Below, piece by piece: positions 16,704 to 23,745 of a DNA stretch of 36,094 nt. The notes beneath the pieces are model-generated. The model was not told where the DNA came from. It did no database searches and saw only the letters and a list, made by a program, of their open reading frames with translations. The stretch covers positions 1 through 36,094 of the forward strand of contig PZPA01000010.1 in the NCBI GenBank assembly GCA_003045825.1, written 5' to 3'. Within the stretch, counting starts at the first letter, position 1. Every line of letters begins with the position of its first letter. Made by a program: the position numbers and the translations under genes. The DNA is from Bacteroidota bacterium. GTDB lineage: Bacteria; Bacteroidota; Bacteroidia; Flavobacteriales; Schleiferiaceae.

Positions 16704-17487
16704 ATACCTTGATAGCATCTGTAGGGTTCTCAGAAAATGCTTTACCGTCAATGCAAGGGATGTCGTTAGCCTTACAAAACTCCTCTACGTGTCCGGTGTT
16801 TTCTTCACCGAGAATCACTACATCCGCATATTTAGCGGCTAAAAGCTGCAGGTCCTCACAGGTCGGCGCTTCTAAACCTTCGCACAACGCTGGGTCTATC
16901 TCATCAAACTCCATTCCTGATTTCAAGTTTGGACCTAAAGTCCCGTCAAAACCATTGTCGTAAGCAGAGAATACAATTTTGGCATCCTTGAAAATAGGGT
17001 TGTCCGCCTGGAAAAGACGCAAGTACATGGGCACTAACGCTGACATCCAACCGTGAACGTGGATAACGTCAGGCTTCCATCCTAATTTCTCAACAGTATC
17101 AATAGCGCCTTTCGAAAAGAAAAGCGTGCGTTCGTCATTATCCTCAAACTGCTTTCCGTCAGCATCCGCATAAGTGAATTTGCGTTTGAAGTATTCTTCA
17201 TTGTCAATAAAATATACCTGCATACGTGCACCAGGAACCGAAGCAACTTTAATGATTAACGGCATATCCATGTCGTTGATTACCACGTTCATCCCACTTA
17301 AGCGAATCACTTCGTGCAGTTGATGCCTGCGCTCATTAATGACGCCGAAGCGTGGCATGAATACGCGCACCTGGTGACCACTGTCGTTCGTCTTCTTAGC
17401 CAAAGCCAGAGTCGTACTTGAAATGGTGTTTTCAGGTAAATAAGGATGAATTTCTTGGGAAATGAATAAGACGCGCTTGCTTTCCAT
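16669..17487 (-). CDS. Short glycogen/starch synthase-like protein (GT5 N-terminal domain only)
   Basis: 272 residues resembling the N-terminal Rossmann domain of GT5 glycogen synthases: RVLFISQEIHPYL at 5-17, VRVFMPRFG at 40-48, and KPDVIHVHGWMSALVPMYL from 138. Full GlgA is about 470-500 residues, so the entire C-terminal GT-B domain is missing. The nucleotide-sugar loop K-x-G-G after the first strand is replaced by PENTISS (18-24), and the usual HN-x-AYQG becomes AYDNGFDG (175-182). Glycogen synthase activity is therefore doubtful despite the usual database label. The frame opens at 17517, but the promoter box overlaps that point, so ATG 17487 is preferred. First gene of the operon with DUF4270 and glmS. 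Confidence 0.8.
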   Translation of the reverse strand: MESKRVLFISQEIHPYLPENTISSTTLALAKKTNDSGHQVRVFMPRFGVINERRHQLHEVIRLSGMNVVINDMDMPLIIKVASVPGARMQVYFIDNEEYFKRKFTYADADGKQFEDNDERTLFFSKGAIDTVEKLGWKPDVIHVHGWMSALVPMYLRLFQADNPIFKDAKIVFSAYDNGFDGTLGPNLKSGMEFDEIDPALCEGLEAPTCEDLQLLAAKYADVVILGEENTGHVEEFCKANDIPCIDGKAFSENPTDAIKVYESLLVEEDVE

Positions 17488-17514
17488 AGGAGAAAGTATA
17501 TTTAAAATAGGGTG

Positions 17515-17545
17515 CAAAGATACCTATTTTCGCCCTTTATATCAA
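17515..17545 (-). promoter_or_regulatory. Promoter of the GT5-like/DUF4270/glmS operon
   Basis: On the minus strand TTG (17545-17543), a 20-base spacer, then TATCTTTG (17522-17515), an exact TAnnTTTG. This is the best two-element Bacteroidetes promoter I found in the window. Transcription would start near 17508, about 20 bases before the ATG at 17487. Confidence 0.7.
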
Positions 17546-17554
17546 AGAATGGGC

Positions 17555-17562
17555 TAGATTTG
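17555..17562 (+). promoter_or_regulatory. Putative -7 box of the panC operon
   Basis: TAGATTTG matches TAnnTTTG exactly, 17 bases before the panC ATG. No TTG sits at the -33 spacing (TTC at 17529-17531 is the nearest). It is divergent from the promoter at 17515-17545, the two -7 boxes being about 32 bases apart. Confidence 0.5.
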
Positions 17563-17579
17563 GAGCCCTTTTAACACTT

Positions 17580-18425
17580 ATGAAACACATTCGTAGCATT
17601 GAGGAGTTAGCGCGCTGGAAATCTGAAGGTCGCGAAAAAAAATTGGGCTTTGTTCCTACGATGGGTGCATTGCATAAAGGACACTTGAGTTTGGTCCAAC
17701 TTAGTCAAGAAAAATGCGATAGAACATTAGTCAGCATTTATGTCAATCCAACCCAGTTTAACAACAAAGAAGATTTCGCTAAATACCCTAGTACGCTCGA
17801 GGCGGACTTGAGCGCGTTGGAAGCTATGGGTTGCGATGCGGTATTTCTTCCAGATGCGGAGATGCTTTATCCTGAGGGTTTGAAGTCTAGACGATTTGAT
17901 TTTGAGGGCTTGGACCGACACATGGAAGGTGCAGGACGTCCAGGTCACTTTGAAGGAATGGCCACCGTGGTCACACGATTCTTTGCCCTGATTGAACCTG
18001 ATGTCGCCGTTTTTGGTGAAAAAGATTATCAGCAACTGAGCATTATTAGACACGTGGTTGCAAAAGAGAATTGGCCCGTAGAAATCTTGCCCGGACCTAT
18101 TTTTAGAGAAGCAGACGGACTAGCGATGAGCAGCCGAAACATGCGACTTTTACCACATGAGCGTAAAGAATCCGCGCAAATTTATGCGGTATTAAGCCGT
18201 GCCATTTCTACCCTAGATCTTGAAAAAACGACCAGAAAGACCTTCGAAAAAGCGTGTATCAAAGCACTGGATGCGGTACCGTCAATTCGTGTGGAATACG
18301 TAAGCTGTTGTGATGCCGCAACACTTCAACCTTTGGACGAATTCAACACTTCCCGTCCCGCTAGAGTGTTTGCTGCTGTTCAATGTGGAAAAGTCCGACT
18401 CATTGACAACCTTCCTCTTTTTTAA
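17580..18425 (+). CDS. panC: Pantothenate synthetase (pantoate--beta-alanine ligase)
   Basis: ATP-dependent condensation of pantoate with beta-alanine to form pantothenate, the precursor of coenzyme A. The product is 281 residues, the usual length. The adenylate-forming fold shows [13 protein letters not shown] (26-38) with the H-x-G-H nucleotide motif at 32-35, YVNPTQFN near 57-64, FGEKDYQQL near 145-153 and the KMSKS-equivalent MSSRN near 180. It is first in a run with panD, 14 bases downstream, which supplies its beta-alanine substrate. No panB is present in the window. Confidence 0.97.
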   Translation: MKHIRSIEELARWKSEGREKKLGFVPTMGALHKGHLSLVQLSQEKCDRTLVSIYVNPTQFNNKEDFAKYPSTLEADLSALEAMGCDAVFLPDAEMLYPEGLKSRRFDFEGLDRHMEGAGRPGHFEGMATVVTRFFALIEPDVAVFGEKDYQQLSIIRHVVAKENWPVEILPGPIFREADGLAMSSRNMRLLPHERKESAQIYAVLSRAISTLDLEKTTRKTFEKACIKALDAVPSIRVEYVSCCDAATLQPLDEFNTSRPARVFAAVQCGKVRLIDNLPLF

Positions 18426-18439
18426 GCTACTTTTGCCGC

Positions 18440-18790
18440 ATGCAAATAGAGGTTGTAAAAAGTAAAATTCATCGCGTTCATGTTACAGGAGCAGAGCTGG
18501 ATTATATCGGTTCTATTACCCTAGATACAGAACTCATGGATGCCGCCGGAATTTTACCCGGAGAGCGCGTTTATATCGTAAACATCAATAACGGTGAGCG
18601 TTTCGATACGTACACCATTGCAGGTACTCCTGGCGCAGGGGAAGTAACCTTAAACGGACCCGCTGCTCGACGCGTGCAAAAAGGCGATATCATTATCATC
18701 ATTGCTTACGCACACATGAGTCCGGAAGAAGCAAAATCATTCAAACCGAGCATCGTTTTTCCGAACGAGACTACGAATCGAATAGTTTAA
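18440..18790 (+). CDS. panD: Aspartate 1-decarboxylase proenzyme
   Basis: Pyruvoyl enzyme decarboxylating aspartate to beta-alanine. The product is 116 residues, typical of bacterial PanD. The self-cleavage site is visible as YIGS at 22-25: cleavage between Gly24 and Ser25 makes the pyruvoyl group. Other conserved text is [14 protein letters not shown] (7-20), [10 protein letters not shown] near 53-62 and [20 protein letters not shown] near 73-92. It lies directly after panC, whose reaction it feeds, and its stop overlaps the next start as TAATG. Confidence 0.97.
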   Translation: MQIEVVKSKIHRVHVTGAELDYIGSITLDTELMDAAGILPGERVYIVNINNGERFDTYTIAGTPGAGEVTLNGPAARRVQKGDIIIIIAYAHMSPEEAKSFKPSIVFPNETTNRIV

Positions 18791-19764
18791 TGGCGAATTG
18801 GGTAAAAAAGACGGTGCAGTACATACTCTTTTTGGGTATTGGCGTTGCCTTGCTTTACCTAACCTTTAAAAATGTCAATCCTATTGACCTGTGGAACAAC
18901 CTGAGGGAAGTGCCCGTGAGTGGTCTACTGTTGGTCGTAGCGATTGGCTTCATAGCAATTATTTTCCGCGGCTTACGCTGGGTACAGATGCTGCAAAGCC
19001 TAGGGTATGAAGTAAAGGGCACTCGCGCTATTGCTGCAGTTGCCTTTAGTTATCTTGTAAATTTAGTCACCCCTCGTGTTGGTGAGGTCGCGCGATGTAC
19101 CGCGTTGCACAAAACGGATCATGTTCCTATCGATAAGCTTGTGGGAACTGTGGTCTTGGAGCGCGTAGTAGATACCCTTTTATTTGCTGTTGTTACGTTG
19201 AGCACAGTCGTTATTTCCGGCGATGAATTACGTGATTTTATGACCCAAAGCGGCGCGCAAATTCCTGAACTTTCTATGGCGGGTACGCTGAGCATTGTTG
19301 CTGTACTAGTGGCCATTTTCGGTTTGGTTTTGTTCACGCGTAAAATTTGGATGCAATGGTCCATTGCCCTGAAAATAGCAGGATTTGCAACGGGCATGAT
19401 CACGGGACTGCGCAGTCTTCGTACCGTCAATAATAAGCCGCTCTTTTGGTTTTATTCTATTGGAATTTGGACCTGTTACGTTGTGACCATAGCCGTTGGC
19501 TTTACTATTGTAGAGGGCGTTCAAGGCATTGGTGCAGAACAAGCATTTTTCGTCAGTGTAGCAGCCGGTTTAGGGTTTGTTATTCCCGTACCGGGAGGCA
19601 TCGGCGCCTACCATTACCTCGTCTCGAAAGCTTTAGTTGTTTTGGGGCTCTCTCCATTTATTGGAACATCCTTTGCCACCCTCATTCATAGTTCTCAAAG
19701 TTTAATGTTTGTCTTTACGGGCGCCTTAGGCTTTGTTTTTCTCTATTTTGCAGGAAGAAAATAA
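18790..19764 (+). CDS. UPF0104 / LPG-synthase-like membrane protein (flippase-like)
   Basis: Integral membrane protein of 324 residues, family of the lysylphosphatidylglycerol synthase transmembrane domain (UPF0104), with about eight hydrophobic helices. Conserved segments are FRGLRWVQML near 57-66, the loop VNLVTPRVGEVARC near 91-104, a K..GTVVLERVVD stretch near 116-127, and PGGIGAYHYLVSKAL near 270. There is no C-terminal aminoacyl-transferase domain, so lysyl transfer is not expected; stand-alone members are thought to handle lipids or lipid-linked glycans. It overlaps panD by one base and precedes radA by nine, so it is co-transcribed with two unrelated functions. Substrate unknown. Confidence 0.85.
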   Translation: MANWVKKTVQYILFLGIGVALLYLTFKNVNPIDLWNNLREVPVSGLLLVVAIGFIAIIFRGLRWVQMLQSLGYEVKGTRAIAAVAFSYLVNLVTPRVGEVARCTALHKTDHVPIDKLVGTVVLERVVDTLLFAVVTLSTVVISGDELRDFMTQSGAQIPELSMAGTLSIVAVLVAIFGLVLFTRKIWMQWSIALKIAGFATGMITGLRSLRTVNNKPLFWFYSIGIWTCYVVTIAVGFTIVEGVQGIGAEQAFFVSVAAGLGFVIPVPGGIGAYHYLVSKALVVLGLSPFIGTSFATLIHSSQSLMFVFTGALGFVFLYFAGRK

Positions 19765-19773
19765 GTCTTCCTC

Positions 19774-21129
19774 ATGGCAAAGCAGAAAAGTATTTTTAAT
19801 TGTACCCAGTGCGGCACCCAACACAGCAAGTGGATGGGACAATGCCAGGGCTGTAAAGAGTGGAACACACTCGTTGAGGAAGTTGAAATAAAAAGCAAAC
19901 CGGATCCGCGCGCATGGAGCGGTGAGCAAGCTGCTGCCAAACCCATTCGAATCGAAGATGTCGAGCACCATAGTGTGCAGCGCTTCCCTATTCAAGATTT
20001 TGAGTTTTCCCGTGTTTTAGGCGGTGGGGTTGTGCCTGGATCAGTGACTCTTCTTGGTGGAGAGCCGGGGATAGGAAAAAGTACGCTTCTGTTGCAATTA
20101 GCGCTTAGTTTCAGTGGCACCGTAGCGTACATTTCCGGCGAAGAAAGTCCCTCGCAAATAAAATTGCGTGGCGAACGAATTGGTAAAGCGGTGAGCGAAT
20201 TGTATTTGCTCAGTGAGACGAAGACTGACGCGATTTTCAACCACTTAAAATCGGTCCGACCTCATCTGGTTATTGTAGATTCTATCCAAACGCTTCACGT
20301 TCCACACGTCGAAAGCACGCCGGGTTCGGTGGCACAGATTCGTGAGAGTGCCGCCAGTTTTATTCGTTATGCAAAAGAGACGGGTACGCCAGTGTTATTG
20401 ATCGGCCATATCAATAAGGAGGGCAGTATTGCCGGGCCTAAGATTCTCGAGCATATGGTGGATGTCGTGCTCCAATTTGAAGGCGATCCTAACCTACTTT
20501 ACCGCATTCTTCGAGCACACAAGAACCGATTTGGCTCTACCCACGAAATAGGTTTATACACCATGGAACAAGGCGGTCTCTATGGTGTGGAAAATCCTAG
20601 CGAACTGCTCGTGACAAAACAACACGATGGCCTCAGCGGCAATGCCGTTGCAGTAATGGTCGAGGGCGTTCGGCCCATGCTCATAGAACTTCAAGCACTT
20701 TGTTCTACTGCCGTTTATGGAACACCGCAACGTTCAACAACCGGATTCGATACGCGTAGACTCAATATGCTACTTGCGGTACTAGAAAAACGCTGCGGTT
20801 TCAGATTGGGCCAAAAAGATGTCTTCCTTAACGTAACCGGTGGTTTAAAGGTGGACGACCCGGGACTGGATTTAGCAGTTGTCGCGGCTATACTAAGTTC
20901 GAATGGGGACGATCCCATTACGGGCAAGGTATGTTTTGCAGGAGAGGTTGGGTTGACGGGCGAAGTTCGTCCCATCACACGCGTAGAGCAGCGCATCAAA
21001 GAGGCCGAGAAATTGGGCTTTGAGACCATCTACATCAGTGGACATCACCAAATAGAAAAATCCCACTACGACATTGCCATAGTGGGATTAAAGAAAATCG
21101 AAGAGCTGGTGCAAGCCCAGTTCCTGTAA
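19774..21129 (+). CDS. radA: DNA repair protein RadA
   Basis: RecA-like ATPase that drives branch migration in homologous recombination. The product is 451 residues, the standard size. The N-terminal zinc finger uses C10, C13, C24 and C27 (CTQC...CQGC), Walker A GGEPGIGKST is at 95-104, Walker B VIVDS is near 166-170, and the RadA-specific KNRFG motif is at 250-254. The C-terminal Lon-protease-like domain (about 285-451) contains GGLKVDDPGLDLAVVAA and FAGEVGLTGEVRP in the usual places. It is last in the panC-panD-UPF0104-radA run. Its stop is three bases from the convergent OmpA-like gene's stop, and its 3' end contains a terminator-like palindrome for that gene. Confidence 0.98.
   Translation: MAKQKSIFNCTQCGTQHSKWMGQCQGCKEWNTLVEEVEIKSKPDPRAWSGEQAAAKPIRIEDVEHHSVQRFPIQDFEFSRVLGGGVVPGSVTLLGGEPGIGKSTLLLQLALSFSGTVAYISGEESPSQIKLRGERIGKAVSELYLLSETKTDAIFNHLKSVRPHLVIVDSIQTLHVPHVESTPGSVAQIRESAASFIRYAKETGTPVLLIGHINKEGSIAGPKILEHMVDVVLQFEGDPNLLYRILRAHKNRFGSTHEIGLYTMEQGGLYGVENPSELLVTKQHDGLSGNAVAVMVEGVRPMLIELQALCSTAVYGTPQRSTTGFDTRRLNMLLAVLEKRCGFRLGQKDVFLNVTGGLKVDDPGLDLAVVAAILSSNGDDPITGKVCFAGEVGLTGEVRPITRVEQRIKEAEKLGFETIYISGHHQIEKSHYDIAIVGLKKIEELVQAQFL
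21059..21089 (-). terminator. Terminator-like hairpin for the OmpA-like operon, inside radA
   Basis: AATCCCACTA (21059-21068) pairs perfectly over ten bases with TAGTGGGATT (21080-21089), with an 11-base loop. Read on the minus strand the last stem bases run into TTTTTC. It lies about 45-75 bases beyond the stop of the OmpA-like gene, within the last coding part of radA. Confidence 0.6.
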
Positions 21130-21132
21130 GAT

Positions 21133-22092
21133 TTAGTTTCCGCCTTCCAATAGGTTGGCCAATTCTGTTAAGTCCGGTGTCAAAATGATTTCCGTACGAC
21201 GGTTGATTGCTTTGTTTTCTGGCGTATCGTTATCCACCAGTGGAATGAACGCTCCGCGACCTGCTGCAGTGATGCGTTCTGGATTCAAACCTTGATTGGT
21301 CGTCAAGATTTTAACCACGTTTGTCGCACGCATTACACTCAAATCCCAGTTATCACGGACCTGACTCTGTCCTCTGTAGGGGTCGTTATCTGTATGTCCT
21401 TCTACAAGCACACTAATGTCATTGTTTTCAGCGAGTACGCGTGCCAGATTTTCTAAGGCCACTTGTCCTTTCGGTGCGACATCCCAAGAACCTGGGGCGA
21501 ACAACAAGCTGTTTTCAAGACTAACATACACTTTACCATCGCGCATATTTACGGTCAGTCCCTTGCCGGTAAACCCGAGAAGTGCATCTGCCACTTTCTG
21601 GCGTACGTAAGCAACTGTGCTGTCCTTACGGCGTATCACGCCTTCCAGTTCATTCACTCTACGTTGCCCTTTTTCTAGTAATAAACGTTCCGTGTTCAAA
21701 CTGTCTTCTTTGGCTTGAAGGCGGTTTTGAAGACTGCCCAATTGGTCCATGAGTGCCTTGTTCTCTCGAGCACTGGCCGCGATCAATGAACTGTTGTTAT
21801 CGAGCAAGTAATCGTACTGTTTTGACAGGCGATCATATTTGGTCTGAAGTACACGCATTTCATCGAATTTCGTTGTGGTATCTGCCACCAACGATTTATT
21901 CTCGCGACGAGCTTCTGTCAAAGTGCGCTGAAGTTCGGTGTTCTCCGCAGCGCGGGTTTCACTTTTCTGACGCAATTGGTCCGCTTCATTGTTTAAGAGT
22001 TCGTATTTATCTTGTAATGCCTTGTGCACCTTCGTACTGACACACGAAGTTCCAAGGAAGCCTACAAGCGCAAGAATGAATAGCTTTTTCAT
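21133..22092 (-). CDS. OmpA-family lipoprotein with coiled coil
   Basis: 319 residues. A lipoprotein signal peptide ends at FLGTSC (Cys17). Residues about 22-165 form a long heptad-rich coiled coil (...YELLNNEADQLRQKSETRA..., ...RLQAKEDSLNTERLL...). The C-terminal OmpA-like peptidoglycan-binding domain spans about 185-310, with LVEGHTDNDPY near 230, the NWDLSVMRATNVVKIL helix near 248, AAGRGAF near 274 and NRRTEIILTP near 297. This indicates an outer-membrane-anchored protein that reaches to and holds the cell wall. It lies three bases after the coiled-coil membrane protein gene, so the two are almost certainly co-transcribed. Confidence 0.92.
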   Translation of the reverse strand: MKKLFILALVGFLGTSCVSTKVHKALQDKYELLNNEADQLRQKSETRAAENTELQRTLTEARRENKSLVADTTTKFDEMRVLQTKYDRLSKQYDYLLDNNSSLIAASARENKALMDQLGSLQNRLQAKEDSLNTERLLLEKGQRRVNELEGVIRRKDSTVAYVRQKVADALLGFTGKGLTVNMRDGKVYVSLENSLLFAPGSWDVAPKGQVALENLARVLAENNDISVLVEGHTDNDPYRGQSQVRDNWDLSVMRATNVVKILTTNQGLNPERITAAGRGAFIPLVDNDTPENKAINRRTEIILTPDLTELANLLEGGN

Positions 22093-22095
22093 AGT

Positions 22096-22983
22096 TTACT
22101 TTAATTCAACAGCAACGGTTCCAACTAAATAAGAATCGGTCATAATGGCAAGGGTATAGATGCCTGATGCCAATTTTACCGGCGCATCTATGGCACGCTT
22201 CGCGTCTATACATACTTCGATCGCTTCCCCTTGGAAATTTACAACCGCTTTACCGTTAAAACCAGATTGCTCGCCGCCAACCACAGCCTGATTCTGTTCT
22301 GGTGCATCTACAGGCTTGCCGTTTTCACCAATCCATTTTACATAAAGTGTTTCTTCACCTGTCGCTGCAATTCTGTTTTTTGCCAAAGTAATGCATGCTG
22401 TTATCCCGTCCGCCTTGCTGGCACGACGTGTTCTGCGCATTTTACCGTTACCTGCGATACGGAACGCCTCTGTTGTCGAAGTAGCGATGACCAACTGCTT
22501 TCCTTTAGCAACAGTCTCCGTAAGTCCTGTATTTGTATTGCGTAAAGAAGCATTTGCATCCATGGCTGTAATCAAACTATCTGCAACCAATTGCTCACGA
22601 ACACGTAGCGCTTCGTAGGCAGCGTTGGCACTATCAAGTTTCCCAACTAAGGCCGCATTCTCCTTCTTCATGGCACCAAGGCGGTTTCGGTAGCTTGTTA
22701 AAGACTTTTTATTTTGAACATTCACCGCGTTGATGCTATCAATCATGCCGCCTAATCGGGTCATTTCATATTGAATAAATGCATTCAAACTATCGTTTTG
22801 ACCCACCTGAGCTTCAAGATCTTCTTTCATATCCGCTAATTCCATGGTCAACGATTGCTTTTCTAAAGCCAGCTCGTGGTTCTCCTCACTACGTAAATAA
22901 AGCAATGCGCCTAATACGATCACGGCCAATGCCATGATGATTAAGACCGGTCCTAGTTTGCTTTTTTTGTTTCCTGTACTCAT
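22096..22983 (-). CDS. Inner-membrane-anchored coiled-coil protein, unknown function
   Basis: 295 residues; I do not recognise a named family. A short basic N-terminus (NKKSKLGP) precedes one transmembrane helix at about 12-29 (VLIIMALAVIVLGALLYL), followed by a coiled coil at about 33-165 with repeated L/N heptads. The C-terminal roughly 125 residues are predominantly beta with two cysteines (ITACITLAKN, IEVCIDAKR) and end TDSYLVGTVAVELK. The topology suggests an inner-membrane anchor projecting a rod and a small globular head into the periplasm. Its partner in the operon is the OmpA-like coiled-coil lipoprotein, three bases downstream. Confidence 0.75.
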   Translation of the reverse strand: MSTGNKKSKLGPVLIIMALAVIVLGALLYLRSEENHELALEKQSLTMELADMKEDLEAQVGQNDSLNAFIQYEMTRLGGMIDSINAVNVQNKKSLTSYRNRLGAMKKENAALVGKLDSANAAYEALRVREQLVADSLITAMDANASLRNTNTGLTETVAKGKQLVIATSTTEAFRIAGNGKMRRTRRASKADGITACITLAKNRIAATGEETLYVKWIGENGKPVDAPEQNQAVVGGEQSGFNGKAVVNFQGEAIEVCIDAKRAIDAPVKLASGIYTLAIMTDSYLVGTVAVELK

Positions 22984-23037
22984 GTGTGTGTTGTTATCTT
23001 AATTAAGTAACGAAGCTAATCATTAAGCCGCTTTCCA

Positions 23038-23745
23038 ATGTTTTCCAGAGGGTTAAGTTTTTTAACAAGGGCAGTATTCCCGCAAAGATGCTTACAATGC
23101 AACGTCGTATTGTCCGTCTTAGAGCAAAGCCTGTGCCAATTCTGTTTGTGCAGCGCACCGCAAATAGATTCCATCGCCGCCCAACGTACCAATGTACTTT
23201 CTAGCACCTTACCTACAGCCAAACCCACCTCCTTTCGATCGGCTCTTTATTTCACTGGACCGGTCGAAATCTATTGCTACAGCTTAAAATACGGCGGTAA
23301 TTATACACTAGGTGTCGTGCTCGGTAAATACTTTCTCTCACCGCTCATCTTAAAAACGCTCGAGGGCCAGCGCCGGCCGGTGGTGGTGACTGCCATGCCT
23401 GTGCATCTATGGCGCCGTTTCAAGCGAGGCTATAATCAAAGCGAAGCGCTGGCCCGCGGCGCACTTCAAGGTGTGCGCGAGGCTGGTATTGATGTACACT
23501 ACAGGACGCTCTTAAAAAAAACTGCGCACCGAAAAAGCCAAATTCATTTTGATCCGTTTCATAGATGGAGCAATACTAAAGGAGCGCTGCAAGCAACAAA
23601 AAAGCGCGTCCCGAAGGACGCGCTCATCTTTATCATTGACGACACTGTAACTACAGGGTCTTCGTTAATGCGAGCGGCAGAGGTCGTGCTACAAGCCCAC
23701 CCAAAAGCCGAAGTGCACTTACTCGCGCTCGCGCAAGAACTTTAA
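23038..23745 (+). CDS. ComF-family phosphoribosyltransferase-like protein
   Basis: 235 residues, the size of ComF/GntX proteins linked to DNA uptake and competence. An N-terminal zinc ribbon uses C18, C21, C33 and C36. A type I phosphoribosyltransferase fold follows, with VTAMPVHLWRRFKRGYNQSE near 118-137, typical of ComF, and the PRPP loop FIIDDTVTTG at 198-207. Residues around 187-196 (KKRVPKDAL) are encoded by a strong palindrome that serves as a minus-strand terminator. It is divergent from the coiled-coil gene, and its stop codon overlaps that of the giant T9SS gene within a TTAA palindrome. Confidence 0.9.
   Translation: MFSRGLSFLTRAVFPQRCLQCNVVLSVLEQSLCQFCLCSAPQIDSIAAQRTNVLSSTLPTAKPTSFRSALYFTGPVEIYCYSLKYGGNYTLGVVLGKYFLSPLILKTLEGQRRPVVVTAMPVHLWRRFKRGYNQSEALARGALQGVREAGIDVHYRTLLKKTAHRKSQIHFDPFHRWSNTKGALQATKKRVPKDALIFIIDDTVTTGSSLMRAAEVVLQAHPKAEVHLLALAQEL
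23598..23624 (-). terminator. UUCG-loop terminator for the giant T9SS gene, inside comF
   Basis: On the minus strand AGCGCGTCC (23624-23616), loop TTCG, GGACGCGCT (23611-23603), followed directly by six T (23603-23598, the first shared with the stem end). It is a perfect nine-base GC-rich stem with an extra-stable tetraloop, about 120 bases past the stop of the minus-strand gene and wholly within the comF coding sequence. Confidence 0.85.

Noticed and set aside
16704-16751. Upstream starts for the DUF4270 lipoprotein (16751, 16718)
   Set aside because: They deepen the overlap with the GT5-like gene and lengthen the n-region beyond a normal lipoprotein signal peptide.
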